Of a stretch of 64,000 nucleotides of DNA, positions 1 through 11,010 are shown one piece after another. This DNA comes from Galeopsis tetrahit (Eukaryota; Streptophyta; Magnoliopsida; Lamiales; Lamiaceae). Under the pieces are notes generated by a model. The model saw nothing but the letters and a program-made list of their open reading frames with translations. It was not told the origin of the DNA and made no database searches. The stretch covers positions 6,931,201 to 6,995,200 of the forward strand of contig OY776129.1 of NCBI GenBank assembly GCA_963675135.1, in the 5' to 3' direction. The position numbers and the translations under genes were made by a program. The first letter of the stretch is position 1. Every line of letters starts with the position of its first letter.

Positions 1-2520
1 TAATAGGCTCTTGGTATACTTGGACTGGTTGATGAAGATCCCTTCTGAACTCTGCTTGACTTGAAGTCCTAGAAAATAATTCATCTCACCCATCATGCTC
101 ATTTCAAACTTTCCTTGCATAAGTTCAGAGAACTTCTTGCACATCTCTTGATTGGGTGATCCAAATATAATATCATCTACATATATTTGCACCATTAGGA
201 TGTCTTCTCCTTCTTGTATTCTGAAAAGAGTTCTATCCACTTTGCCTTTTGTATATCCATTGTCAAGTAGGAATTGTGACAATGTGTCATACCAAGCTCT
301 AGGGGCTTGTTTTAGACCATAGAGAGCCTTCTTCAGTCGATATACTTGATCACCTTTTTCAAAACCTGGAGGCTGCTCTACATATACTTCTTCTACCAGA
401 ATACCATTTAGAAAAGTACTCTTGACATCCATTTGATATACCTTGAAGCCCATATATGATGCATAAGCTAGAAACAGTCGTATGGCTTCTAATCTAGCTA
501 CTGGAGCAAAGGTTTCATCATAGTCAATCCCTTCAGATTGAGAGTATCCTTTTGCAACTAGCCTAGCCTTATTTCTAGTTATCACATCATTTTCGTCCTT
601 CTTGTTCTTGAATACCCACTTTGTTCCTACTACATTGTGGTTTTCAGGACGATCTACCAATTCCCAGACTTCATTTCTTTCGAATTGGTTTAGTTCTTCT
701 TGCATAGCAGTGATCCAATTGCTATCTGTCATTGCTTCTTCTATGTCAGCTGGTTCAATGTTGGATAGGAAGGCACACCAGCAGAACATAGATGATTGTG
801 AGTTCTGATTCAGTTGTCTTCTGGTCTTGACACCTGAGTCTGCTCCTCCTAAGATGAGGTTTGATGGATGATTGTTTCTCCATGTATGCCTCACGGGAGT
901 ATCTGCATTGGATGAGCTTGGATTCTCATCTGATCTAGTGCCATCAGGAGGGTTGACTTGATTAGGTCGATCATCATCTGTATCTTGAGTGTCAAAGAGA
1001 TCATTCCCCCTGGCATTTGGGATTGGTGCATCTTGATTCTGGTCAGCTTGTCCTGCTTGAGTTTGAGATCTAGTGACAGGTCTATGAGGCTTATCCTCCT
1101 CTGGTTCTTCAGGGAAAGGTTCATTGACTTCAATGAACTCATCTGGTTTGGACTTGATCACTAGATGTCTCATCTGATCTGCAGCTGAGTTTGTTTCTAC
1201 TGCATTCTTTTCACAAGATTCATCAAAAACAACATGAGGTGTTTCTTCCACAAGAAGGGTTCGTTTGTTGAGTACTCTAAATGCTTTGCTAGTTGAGGAG
1301 TATCCTAAAAATATCCCCTCATCTGCTTTGGCATCAAAAGCATTCAACTTACTCTTCCCATTGTTGTGAATGAAACACTTACAACCAAATATATGAAAGT
1401 AAGATACTCTAGGTTTTCTTCCTTTCCATAGTTCATATGGGGTTTTCTCATGTATTTTATGAATACCTGACCTGTTTTGAGTGTGACAAGCTGTGTTGAT
1501 GGCTTCTGCCCATAGCTTCTTGGGAGTGGAGAATTCAGCAAGGAGTGTTCTGGCAGCTTCTTTGAGTGTTCTGACTCTTCTTTCAGCTACACCATTCTGT
1601 TGTGGTGTTCTTGCTGCACTTGTCTCATGCTGAATACCATTAGAAGTACAATAGGCAATAATATAAGAGTTAATGAATTCAGTGCCTTTGTCACTTCTAA
1701 TTTTCACAATTGGTTCTCCTTTCTCTACTTGGATCCTCTTCAATAGTTCAGGGAGCTTCTGTTGTGTTTCACTCTTCTTGTATAAGAAGATAACCCAAGT
1801 AAACTTGGAATAATCATCTACAACAATAAGAGTGTACTTCCTCCCTGTTAGAGTGGTTGGAGTGATTGGTCCAAAGAGATCCATGTGAAGCAGTTCAAGA
1901 ACTCTGCTGGTTGATGCTGTCTTCTTGGTCTTGAAGGAGACCTTTGTTTGCTTTCCTTGTTGACATGCATCACACACCTGATCTTTACAGTAGAGTTCAT
2001 TAGGCAGACCATCAACTAAGGATTCCCTTGCTAACTTGTTCATAGTCTTAAAGTTCAGATGACTAAGACGTTTGTGCCATAGCCAGCTGACATCTTTAGG
2101 GCTCTTCACAAGCAGACATGTATCCTTAAGACAACTGTTCTAATTTTCAAGATACATACTTCCCTTTCTAGATCCTGTTAGAAGGTTTTGTTTTGTTCTC
2201 TTATCAGTTATGAGACACTCATCTTTAGAGAATTTGACTGAGTAACCAGTGTCACAAAAGTGAGAAACAGATAATAAATTAAACTTAAGACCTTCTACAT
2301 ATGATACATCATGTACCTCAATGTCACCATTTTTAAGGGTGCCATATCCTTTTGTGTTACCATGCGCGTTATCACCAAAGAAGACTTTTGGACCTTTCTT
2401 TTCTATGTAGTTGGTCAGCAGGGCTTTGGTTCCTGTCATGTGAGTTGAGCATCCACTATCTATGTACCAAGTTTCTCCTGCTAGACCTCCTCTTCTGTAT
2501 AGGTCCCTCCTTTCCTGCAA
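1..2520 (-). pseudogene. pol: copia A pol: protease, integrase, reverse transcriptase (partial)
   Basis: Polyprotein that processes itself, integrates cDNA and reverse-transcribes. Visible motifs in order: protease WYIDSGCSTHMTG (Asp near 2458-2460); the GAG-pre-integrase H/C finger with CDACQQGK; integrase LLHMDLFGP (about 1870-1890), SDKGTEF (about 1675-1696) and GVAERR; RT QMDVKS and ALYGLKQAPRAWY, with the YVDD active site at about 170-181. The frame is open to the window edge except for one in-frame TAG at 2140-2142, about 127 codons into pol, which classes it as a pseudogene unless read through. It is in the same frame as gag, from which one stop codon separates it. RNase H and the 3' end are beyond the window. 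Confidence 0.85.
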
Positions 2521-2526
2521 GAAAAG
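2515..2526 (-). promoter_or_regulatory. splice-acceptor-like tract at copia A gag/pol junction
   Basis: On the - strand the gag stop is followed at once by CTTTTCTTGCAG then GA, which fits a plant 3' splice site (pyrimidine run, GCAG). The equivalent junctions in element B (AG at 47455-47456) and element D (AG at 60762-60763) also have a TTGCAG then G. A role in making a pol-proximal RNA is inference. Confidence 0.35.
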
Positions 2527-4731
2527 TTAAGTCTTAGGTACCCATTTTGTTTTGGGTCCTTGGGTGTTAGTACTACCCTTGGGAACCCACATATACATTG
2601 GTCGTTTGAACAACCTTGAGCACTTGAGTTGTTTCCCTCGGGCATCACAGAACCAAATCTTACCAGTCAGCACCTTGGACTGATCTGATTTGTCCTTAGT
2701 GTCAGCTAAGTAATAGTCAAATGGTTTCCCTTTATAGGAGTGTACATACATGATCTTTTGACTAGTTACATTCGGCCTGGGTGCATTAGCTGGTCGATGC
2801 ACACGATTATATGGACCATACTCTTCTGTTCTCACAATATCATAAGAGATAGGGGGTGCAAAGAGAACAGATTTGTTTGAAGAAGACTTCTTCTTCTTGG
2901 CTGGAGCAGCATACAGCTGAGACTGTCTCAGCCGAGATGGTCTAGGCTGTTTGCTGTTCCTCTGTACAGGCTTGGGGTTAGCTTGTCCTTTACCATTTTT
3001 GGTTTTGGGATAGTTAGCCTTAGCTGGTACAGATGCCTTTTGGTTCATATTAGGTTCATTGTGTTTAGAACACTCACCCTTTTCATGTGTCTGAGTAGTG
3101 CACTTGTTAGGTGTACTACCCCCAGCTGGAGAGGATGTAGATGGGTTGAGTTCATAGCCAAAACCCATCTTATTGCCATTTGATCTATAATACTCAGAGA
3201 TACTTTCAATAGTAGTAGAGGCTTTATTGAACTCTGATATCTTTTGATTTAGGCATTCCTTCTCCTTTTCTAAGAGCTTGTGTGCTTGGAAGAGGTCATC
3301 GAATTTGGATTGTAGTGAACGAAGTTCCTTAGTTTCTAAAGCTTGAGTTTGTAACATCCCCTCATACAACTGAGTTATTGTGGTATTTTCTTCCTTAAGA
3401 AGCTCCACTTCTCTGGTCAATCTTTCATTCATTGTGGCCAGCTCAGGGGTGTTATCAAACTTAACCTTTTTCAACTTAGCAATTTCTTTCCTTAGATCCT
3501 TATTCTCCTCTTCCACTTCTATAAAAGCTCTAGTGGCAATATCCAGATCACCTTTTACTTTTCTTAAAGATTGATAATAGGTGTCTTCTGATTCGCCTTC
3601 AGATGAGTTTATCTCATCTGATTGTGAAAAAATAGGTGAATGGAAAGTAGTAGTATAGGAGTTTACCTCATTTTCACCTATGGCCATCATAGCTAGGTCA
3701 TCTGAATCATCTGAGAAGATTTGGCAGTCTGGTGATGTAGGGAGTTCATCACTTTGATATTCAGATTCTTCAGTCACCATAGCTTTCTTGTCTGAAGTTC
3801 TTCTTGGCCTTCTTTCTTCTTTGTCATCCAAATCCAGCTCAGGACATTCATAGACATAGTGTCCTGGTTTGCGACAGTTGAAGCATGATCCAGGTTTCTG
3901 ATTTGAGTTGCCTTTCCTTGGAGGAGTGGCATCTCTTCTTCTAGATCCTCGGCTGTCAGATGACTCCACATCCTTTCTAGGATGTCTTTCTGGTGTTCTT
4001 TCTCTGGAACCTCTGGAGGGTGAACTTGCTCTTCTATCTTTGTAGTTTCTATAGAATTTTCTATATTTGCTGTTGAGAGTGTTCATCCTTTCGAATCTCT
4101 TGATCATAAGAGCCATTTGTTCCTTCAGACTCATGTCTGATCCTTCACAGTCTTCTGTTTTCAGAGAGGCCTTGCCAGATGAGGTACTTGCAGCTTTTGT
4201 ATTGGCTGCCTTGAAGGCTACAGTCTTGGAGGTAGATGGGGCTGCAGTTGACTCATCACTTCCTGAGTTTTCTTCTCTGTCAAGGTCATATTCATGAGCT
4301 TTTAGGTTCTGAAATAGAGTTTGAGTAGACCACTTCTTGATATCTTGTGTATCTTTGATGATGGTCTTCTTGAGTTTCCATCTCTTGGGTAAAGAGTCCA
4401 AGATCTTCAAGTTTTTCTCTCTATTTGTATACTTCTTGCCTAGAGATTCAATCTCATTTATGATCTTTGTACATCTATTGTCCAGTTGATCAATAGTTTC
4501 TCCTGGATGCATCTTGAGGTGTTCAAACTTCTTGACTGCTGTCGACAATTTGCTTTCCTTGATCAGCTCAGTTCCTTCACAGAGGAGTGCCAATGCCTCC
4601 CACATCTCTCTGGCTGACTCACAGTGGATGACCTTTGCAATGTACTCATTTGGAAGAGTTTGCATTATGTAATCTTGAGCAATGCTATCAAGGTTTGATT
4701 GCTTCATCTCTTCTGGTGTGAGATCCCTCAT
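2527..4731 (-). CDS. gag: copia A gag (N-terminus missing)
   Basis: Structural capsid/nucleocapsid protein of a copia element, 734 residues from the first Met. Residues about 1-160 form the UBN2-type gag domain (LPNEYIAKV, MWEALALLCEGT, GETIDQLDNR). Basic Arg/Ser-rich sequence follows, then one canonical CCHC zinc knuckle (CFNCRKPGHYVYEC, near residues 284-297). Next comes an acidic stretch, a coiled coil at about 400-520, and a Lys/Pro-rich tail ending KWVPKT. Compared with the gag of element D at 58172, about 60 residues before MRDLTPEEM are missing, so the listed start is only the first in-frame Met of a truncated gene. The TAA at 2527-2529 separates it from in-frame pol. Confidence 0.85.
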   Translation of the reverse strand: MRDLTPEEMKQSNLDSIAQDYIMQTLPNEYIAKVIHCESAREMWEALALLCEGTELIKESKLSTAVKKFEHLKMHPGETIDQLDNRCTKIINEIESLGKKYTNREKNLKILDSLPKRWKLKKTIIKDTQDIKKWSTQTLFQNLKAHEYDLDREENSGSDESTAAPSTSKTVAFKAANTKAASTSSGKASLKTEDCEGSDMSLKEQMALMIKRFERMNTLNSKYRKFYRNYKDRRASSPSRGSRERTPERHPRKDVESSDSRGSRRRDATPPRKGNSNQKPGSCFNCRKPGHYVYECPELDLDDKEERRPRRTSDKKAMVTEESEYQSDELPTSPDCQIFSDDSDDLAMMAIGENEVNSYTTTFHSPIFSQSDEINSSEGESEDTYYQSLRKVKGDLDIATRAFIEVEEENKDLRKEIAKLKKVKFDNTPELATMNERLTREVELLKEENTTITQLYEGMLQTQALETKELRSLQSKFDDLFQAHKLLEKEKECLNQKISEFNKASTTIESISEYYRSNGNKMGFGYELNPSTSSPAGGSTPNKCTTQTHEKGECSKHNEPNMNQKASVPAKANYPKTKNGKGQANPKPVQRNSKQPRPSRLRQSQLYAAPAKKKKSSSNKSVLFAPPISYDIVRTEEYGPYNRVHRPANAPRPNVTSQKIMYVHSYKGKPFDYYLADTKDKSDQSKVLTGKIWFCDARGKQLKCSRLFKRPMYMWVPKGSTNTQGPKTKWVPKT

Positions 4732-4799
4732 GGGCTTGGGAACCAGTTCTCCAACTGGGACTTCTGGATCACCTCTTGTTAGGACTTAGACATGGCTTC

Positions 4800-5336
4800 T
4801 GAAGGTTGTTCCAATGATAGGACAACATTCCTTATCAAATGGACAACTCTCCTTATCACTATCAGCAGTCTTGCTTATCAGCAAGGTTGGCTTGCTCATT
4901 TCAGATGACTTGGCTCTTACCCTTTGCTTCACTTGAAAGTGATCTTAGCATGATTCAATGATGATCTTTAGGGTATAGTTGTCTCTAACTCTTCAGCAGG
5001 GTTGTCCTCAAGCTTTCAGAACACTTCTTCTTGATTAGCTGTGCTGAGACAACTCTTCTGGACAACTCTCCTGATCAGTATACTTGGTCTTTAATAGACT
5101 TAGTGATTGTTCCAGAATTTGAGCCTTGAGGGGACTTGTTCTTGATAGTCTTCAAAGCATATGTTCCCCCTCAAATTATGCATCTAAACAACTAAGAGCT
5201 ACCTAACATATTAGCTCCTCATCTAGCCTTATTCTATATGTTCTAACATACTTAGAACATAATCATCTTTGACTTAGGCATGTCTCAGGGGGTTTTGGTA
5301 TTAGATCAAAACATATCTCATTTTATTCCCAACAAG
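4800..5336 (-). repeat. 5' LTR remnant of copia A
   Basis: Non-coding stretch between the truncated gag and the element's right end. Read on the - strand it begins TGTTGGGAATAAAATGAG and continues with ACCAAAACCCCCTGAG, closely resembling the LTR start of element B (- strand from 51517). The LTR 3' part, primer binding site and gag N-terminus have been lost in a deletion whose joint I place only roughly, at about 4780-4800. Confidence 0.7.
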
Positions 5337-5526
5337 CTAGTTTCGCCTAGGGGTGGGAATGGGCCAGGCTACCCGACAGGGGCCTACGGCTCGGCCTATT
5401 AAAGCTCGGCTTGGCTCGACTCGTTTAATAAACAAGCCGGGCTCAAGCTTTTTTAAAAGCCTATTTAATTAAATAGGTCGGGCTTGAGCTTTTTTGTAGG
5501 CCTTTCAAGCCCAACAGGCCTGCCTA

Positions 5527-5568
<42 letters not shown>

Positions 5569-6537
5569 ATAAATATCTAATATATATAGTATTATACTTA
5601 AATATAGAAGACATCCTAAATAAAGGTATTTAATATATATAATTTTTAACTAGTAAACATTAAGTAATATAATTAGGGATTTTTTATGATTTGATGAAAT
5701 ACAAGTGTTACATTTTTTTTTTAAATGCACTAATAGGTTTAAAAAGACCTTTAAAAGGCTTTCGGGCCAGACCTATTTATTAAAAAGGCCAGGCCAAGCC
5801 TTAAAAAAAAGCCTATGATAGGCCATGGGCCAGGCTCGGGCCTAAAAAAAATTTAACAGGCCAGACTTTTTTTTGTAAAGCCTACCAAGGCCTGGCCCAT
5901 TCCCACCCACTTTCGCCCTCCACACATAGAGTTATGATTTTGATCATTATTCTATTGAATTTATATCAATTATCCGTATTTTATTTAACTAAATAATTTT
6001 ATAATACAATACAAGTTTCATTCAGTCATTCACTTAAAAAAAAATCTTGTTGAATATCGAATTCAAGTCAATTATCCATGTGTATTTCTATATATTCAAC
6101 TAACCAAAGTAAATCCAGCAACTAAAAGTTTTGTATTCATATGCTCAAATCTAATCAACAAATTAAAGTCCTTCCACAAATCGTTAAACTATGCCAATTT
6201 AAAAAGATGTTCAAACAATGTAAATTAAGTAGAAAAAATTAACATAAGCTTGAATAATTAATTTGAATATATATCTTTCAAAATATAAAAAACAGTCTAC
6301 TTTCTAACTTTATAATCTGAAAATCTTAATAAATGATCACGGTTGAAAAACAAAGTTTAATCATGCTGCCTAGTATAAAAATAAAAAGAAAATAACACAA
6401 TTTTATTGAATCTATAATCTTCAAGTCTTTTATTTTCTTAAGCATTTAACAAACATATAGGACTAAATTACTCATAGTCAGTCAAACATATTTTGTTTAT
6501 CGATTGGTCTTGTGTAGAATCAATTCTATACAAGAAA
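5337..6537 (+). repeat. 3' flank of peptide unit 1 (peptide gene itself off-window)
   Basis: After removing the MITE (5349-5910 plus one target copy), 5337-6537 aligns with the sequence that follows each peptide stop codon (14293-14875, 20011-20593, 53238-53820). Examples are the TTTCGCCCTCCACACATAG start and the TCACGGTTGAAAAACAAAG block. No frame of note. The stretch 6470-6537 carries some extra sequence before it joins the copia C ORF3 end. The peptide gene expected upstream has been separated by copia A. Confidence 0.85.
5349..5910. mobile_element. hAT-type MITE with 8-bp target duplication
   Basis: A 562-bp non-coding element with terminal inverted repeats: the left end GGGTGGGAATGGGCCAGGC is matched by GCCTGGCCCATTCCCACCC at the right. 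It is flanked by TTTCGCCT (5341-5348) and TTTCGCCC (5911-5918), an 8-bp target duplication with one mismatch, as expected for hAT transposons. The other array copies read TTTCGCCC once at this position (for example just after 14300), giving the empty site. Sub-terminal GGCCTG-like repeats and an (AT)n run at about 5530-5572 fill it. No transposase frame, so non-autonomous. Confidence 0.88.
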
Positions 6538-7269
6538 TTAAGTTGACTTGGTCAACGATTTTTGTTCATATACAGTAGAAGGAACATTGTTAGTTGGTTG
6601 TTGATTGTGAGAACCATCAGCTACTGCCCCTGTTGAGGTGGAAAGTAGATCCATCCAAAATCTCTTTTGAATAAGTAGGTCCTCCACTAAACTCTGAAGA
6701 TTGGTGATTGATCCCTGCAAAATGTCAATCTGCCTCAAAATATAGTGAGAAGATGCATATACAGAGGAGACAGCTCCTTCTGGAGGCAGTGTTGTGGAAT
6801 GAATGGGATCATTCTGAGCATCACTGGGGACAGAATTATGACTTTCTTCTTCATCATTCCTTCTAAGAGGAATATCCACAACCCTTTCTCCTGTAACCCT
6901 GAACTGATTTGATATACTGAACCCTGGAATGTAATTGTTGATCACTTCATCATCAGATCTTGGAAAGGATTTGTTAACCAGAAATTTATACAACAAACAA
7001 GGATATGAAAGTATACCTCTACCAATCATATTACACTTGAAGGTCATCATATTATTGAAGATAACATGTCCTATGTTAAATCTCTTCAGGTGACCTATCT
7101 TGTACGTAAGTACAACTTACTCAAGTGTAAGGGTAGTATTGTTTGTTGTTGGCAACCAGTTAAAGCAGACCAATTTATGCAGCACAGAATAGAGACTTGT
7201 CAATTTAGATGCAAGTAGTCTTTGTCTCCATTTTGTAATTACTCCCCCAGTCGGTATGTTTATCATTAC
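6538..7269 (-). pseudogene. copia C ORF3 (post-pol ORF), C-terminal remnant
   Basis: The intact part is 170 codons at 6538-7050, ending in TAA. The frame continues upstream towards 7269 with a stop near 7120. The segment around NNMMTFKCNMIGRGILSYP resembles the extra ORF found after pol in Sirevirus-like elements, annotated in plants as 'putative plant transposon protein' (family assignment from memory, moderate confidence). It sits downstream of RNase H on the - strand, the expected place, with an LTR fragment inserted between. No transmembrane segment is visible in the remnant. Its last ~70 bp (TTGACTTGGTCAACG onward) are also kept in units A, B and C, fused to gag. Confidence 0.6.
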
Positions 7270-8125
7270 TGTTGGGAAATAAATTGATTTTGATTAAGAT
7301 ACCAAAACCCCTGAATGATGTTGGTCAGAATAGTTGAGATAGATAGATAGAAAGATATCAGTCTAGTTGTCTCAAGATAGTTGAGACAGTAAAATTGGCT
7401 AAGTCTACAATCTCAGAAATGTTGAGATCATTAGTGTTCAGGTTAGTTGTCCAAAGCTGAAATGTTAGGCAGCTTGTTATTCTTAGTCCATTAGATCAAG
7501 TTTGCTAAATACATGAAGACAAGTCTACTGAAGAGGACAACATGACTGAATAATCAAAGCTCAAGTAAGTAGCCTGAACCAATATTAAAAGAAAGACACT
7601 AATAAGAGCTATGACAGATCAAGTTGAAGTCTTAGAAGATCAAGAGCATTGAATGCTACTGTCTCAGAAGAAAACATTAATGAAACATTAAAGCCATCAA
7701 GCCTGAGCAAGCATTGAAGACTTAGAAGCATTAAAGACTGAAGAATTGAATGAATGGAAGAACATTCCACATGCAGCAGGAATGTTCAGAGTACTTGTCC
7801 CATCTGAACGTTGAAAAAGTACAAGTTCTGCTAAAGATCAATCTTGGAAAATGTGCAAGTTTGGAAACCGACACAAGTCTACTCAGCCGCAATTTTCAGA
7901 AGTCAACACATTCATTCAAGCAACCATTGAAGAACCTTCATACACAGTGGATAATAGAAGGGTACTTTCATAGCCGTTTCAATGGAGCTGCAATTAGAAA
8001 ATTTGAAAGTCTATCTCTCCAACGGATTGATGATCAAATTGCTCTATAAATAAAGAAGTGATCCAAGGATTCAAGAATCCAACTATCTGTTATTAAACTA
8101 CTATCAAGCATTCAAGGAAACCAAA
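7270..8125 (+). repeat. Truncated Sirevirus-like LTR fragment (+)
   Basis: Starts TGTTGGGAAATAAATTGATT and continues ACCAAAACCCCTGAATGATG, matching in type the LTR start of element B. A TATA box (CTATAAATAAAG, about 8044-8055) shows + orientation. It ends about 80 bp past the TATA box, where it meets copia C RNase H sequence. No 5-bp target repeat flanks it (ATTAC on the left is not repeated), so the right part was lost by deletion together with the RNase H end and ORF3 start of copia C. A 99-codon frame at 7750-8049 is not considered a gene. Confidence 0.72.
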
Positions 8126-9578
8126 GTCCATATATTATCACAGTACACAGTCAATACATCACTTGTTAAACCATAATCATGAAACATTTTTTTCAACCAT
8201 AATAATTGAGTACAATAACTCCCTACTGCAATGTATTCTGATTCAGCTGTGGATTGAGACACACAGTTTTGTTTTCTATTGTGCCAAGAGATCAAGTTAT
8301 TCCCCATATAAAAGCAACCTCCACTTGTATTTTTTCTGTCATCACTATCACCTGCCCAATCAAGATACAATTTGTATCTTTGCTATACCAAATACCTAAA
8401 TCACATGTTCCTGCAACATATTTATTGATTCTTTTGACATCATTCATATGTGATTCTTTAGGGTTAGATTGATATCTAGCACATAGACATACACTGAACA
8501 TAATATCAGGTGTATTAGAGTTCAAATAAAGAAGAGTGCCTATCATTGATCTGTATAATGTTGGGTCAACACTCTGGCCGACATTATCTTTACTCAGTTT
8601 CTGAGTTGATCCCATATGTGTTTTCATATGTTTAGAGTTTTCTAAACCAAACCATTTCACAAGATTTCTGGCATACTTGCTTTGTGAAATGAAAATTCCA
8701 TCTTTTTGCTGTTTAATCTGCAGTCATAAGAAGTAATTTAAATCACCAACCATGGACATTTCAAATGTAGATGTCATTTCATTCGCAAACAATTTGAGCA
8801 TATTATCACATGTAGATCCAAATACTATATCATCAACATAGATTTGAGCAATCATAATAGATTTACTTTCATGTTTAATGAACAATGTTCTACTCTTATA
8901 AATCCAAACTCAATTAGAAAATCAGTAAGTCTTTCATACCATGCTCTAGGTGCCTGTTTCAAGCCATATAGTGCCTTTTTCAATTTAAAAACATGATCAA
9001 GAAACTCAAGGTTTTTAAAACCTTTTGGCTTTTCAACATAAGCTTCTTCCATGAGAATACCATTTAAAAAAGCAGCTTTAACATCCATTTGATGCATCTT
9101 TATGTCAATATAGCATGCAATGACAAGTAAAAGTCTAATGGATTATATTTTAGCAACAGGAGCAAATGTTTCATCAAAGTCTACACATTCTACTTGTGTA
9201 TAATCTTGAGCAACCAATCTAGCTTTGTTTCTAATAATGTTCCCCATCTCATCAGTTTTGTTTTCATAAATCAATTTAGTTCCTATCACATTTATGTGTT
9301 CTGGCCTGGGAACTAAAGTCTAAACATCATTCCTAACAAACTGATTTAGTTCTTCATGCATGGTTTCAACCCAATTCTCATCATCTAATGCTTCTTTAAC
9401 AGTTTTGGGTTCAATCATAGAGTGATAACATTCATGATGTACCTTACTGCACATAGATGACATACAAATATACCTTACCACATCCTTTGAGTTCATACCC
9501 ATCCTTCTTCTGGTTTGAACACTTGTGGATTGTTCACCAATGATTTGATCATGTGGGTGATACTTCTGAATTCTTATG
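8126..9578 (-). pseudogene. pol: copia C pol: RT and RNase H remnant
   Basis: Broken into several frames with stops. RT blocks: HQMDVKAAFLNGILMEEAY and KALYGLKQAPRAWYERL at 8852-9097, with the YVDD codons still present at about 8830-8841. The connection and RNase H blocks are SMIGTLLYLNSNTPDIMFSV at 8292-8660 and ISWHNRKQNCVSQSTAESEY at 8104-8370. RNase H ends abruptly after the VYCDN catalytic block, at the inserted LTR fragment. The upstream block 9320-9502 (EALDDENWVETMHEELNQF) is the spacer before RT. The element was full length before decay. It is more degraded than A or B, so it is probably the oldest of the copia insertions here. Confidence 0.82.
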
Positions 9579-11010
9579 GAAGGTGTTGGTCCCTGAACGA
9601 GTAGTGAATGGGTTTAAAGTCTAGAGGGGAGGGGTGAATAGACTTTAAAACTTTTTCAAACAGAGTTGGGAACCTCTTCTGATTGCTATGTCAACTGGAC
9701 TGCAAGTCTGCTGGTCCAGATGACTATAGTGATCTGACTGAGGAGGTTATATGCGGAATTATGGTGGCCCTGGTTTAGACTCGTTCTTGTAACTTGTTTT
9801 ACTTAATGAAAATACTCAGCTGATGCTGGTTTGAAAGTTATGGCCTTGTTTTGAAGAGTGTTGAAATCACAGTATGCACTATATAATAATGAATGTAAAG
9901 GCAGAAATGTAAAGTGCAGAAAGTAAATAACACCGGATTTATAGTGGTTCGGATATACGTTCCTACGTCCACTCTCACGTCCTAACGTGATGTTTAATCC
10001 CTTTAATTTCCACAAATTACAAGGGTCTTGACCTTTATAGTCCCAAGGTTAGGACTTTGAGATCTGAGTCGTCCTAACAGCTACGGTCTCCACAAGTGAT
10101 TGTAAGCACTTGCACTTTAAGGGGTTTCAAAAACTTTAACCTTTCGGTGAGGGTTTGGGGTTTTTGAGGTGTATCCAACTAATGGTTCAAGCTTATAATT
10201 TGCTTAACCACTATGCCTAAAACAATTGATATACAATATGAACAGGTTTCAGGTTCTTAAGGGTTGGATAGAAATCACTTAAGAGCTATAGATAATCTAA
10301 TGGTTTCTGGCTCTTTTGAGAATTCTTAGAACTGTATGGCTTTAGCTTTGATTGCTTGCTTGGCTTGTTGAATTCTCTCTTGTGACTTCTTTTTTTGTGA
10401 TTTCTCATCCTCTTGTATTTATAATGGAGATTGGTTGCAACTAGCCGTTGGAGTTGACTAGCCGTTTGAGCAATCTTTCCATAATAGCTTGATTCCTTGA
10501 TTCCAGCCGCTTGATTGCTTCAATCCTGGGATCATGTCAATCTTCTAAATAAGGTAGGTCTTCGTTTGAATTGCAAGATGACTTGGGAATCAGCCGAGTC
10601 CTGGAAGAGCACATAGTCTTCTGATCTGTACTTCTAGTCTTCTGACTACTCTTCTGGCCTTAGGTCTTCTGTCTTCACTCTTCTGATCTGAAAATTCTTT
10701 GTACTGCTTTTAGGCCATCTTCAATCTGGGACTCCATCAGATAGGTAGGTATACAAGCACCTTAACTTATCTGGTCTTCAAGGATCTTCTAGTCTTCATG
10801 TCTTCTACTCTTCTCATCTTGAGGATAGGCATGTAAGCCAGGACTGTGCTGATCAGCTGATATCAATACAGTTGATCACACAAGACTAGTCTAAGTTGTT
10901 CTATACAAGTCAGCTGATCCTATTACATTTATAAACTCTAAGTGTTTTGGCCATCAAAACTATTCTAACATCAAGTGGGGCTTAGGATGAATTTATATCC
11001 CAACAGAAGG
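9579..11010 (-). mobile_element. Solo LTR (copia type) inserted in copia C pol
   Basis: LTR from 9584 to 11005 (1422 bp), flanked by the 5-bp target duplication GAAGG at 9579-9583 and 11006-11010. On the - strand it runs TGTTGGGATATAAATTC to GGGACCAACA, with TG/CA ends. A TATA box (TTATAAATAC on the - strand, near 10410) gives - orientation. It contains the tract 'tttatagtggttcggatat', a phrase I recognise from plant Sirevirus LTRs. No internal region remains, so it is a product of LTR-LTR recombination. Confidence 0.9.

Larger units (their letters stand above)
1..5336 (-). mobile_element. Sirevirus-like Ty1/copia retrotransposon A (partial, runs off left edge)
   Basis: On the - strand the order is LTR remnant, gag, protease, integrase and RT, which is the copia order. 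The long gag with coiled coil and the pol similarity to element B suggest the Sirevirus lineage (inference). The right end on the + strand reads TTATTCCCAACA, the reverse complement of a TGTTGGGAATAA LTR start. It joins peptide-array sequence (AGCTAGTTTCGCC) directly, so this element inserted 12 bp after a peptide stop codon. The expected second target-site copy (AGCTA) lies left of the window. No Met-tRNA primer binding site is present between gag and LTR, so the 5' leader is deleted. Confidence 0.88.

Noticed and set aside
7750..8049. 99-codon + frame
   Set aside because: Falls within the truncated LTR fragment just before its TATA box. Similar sequence occurs in the LTRs of element B without a conserved frame.
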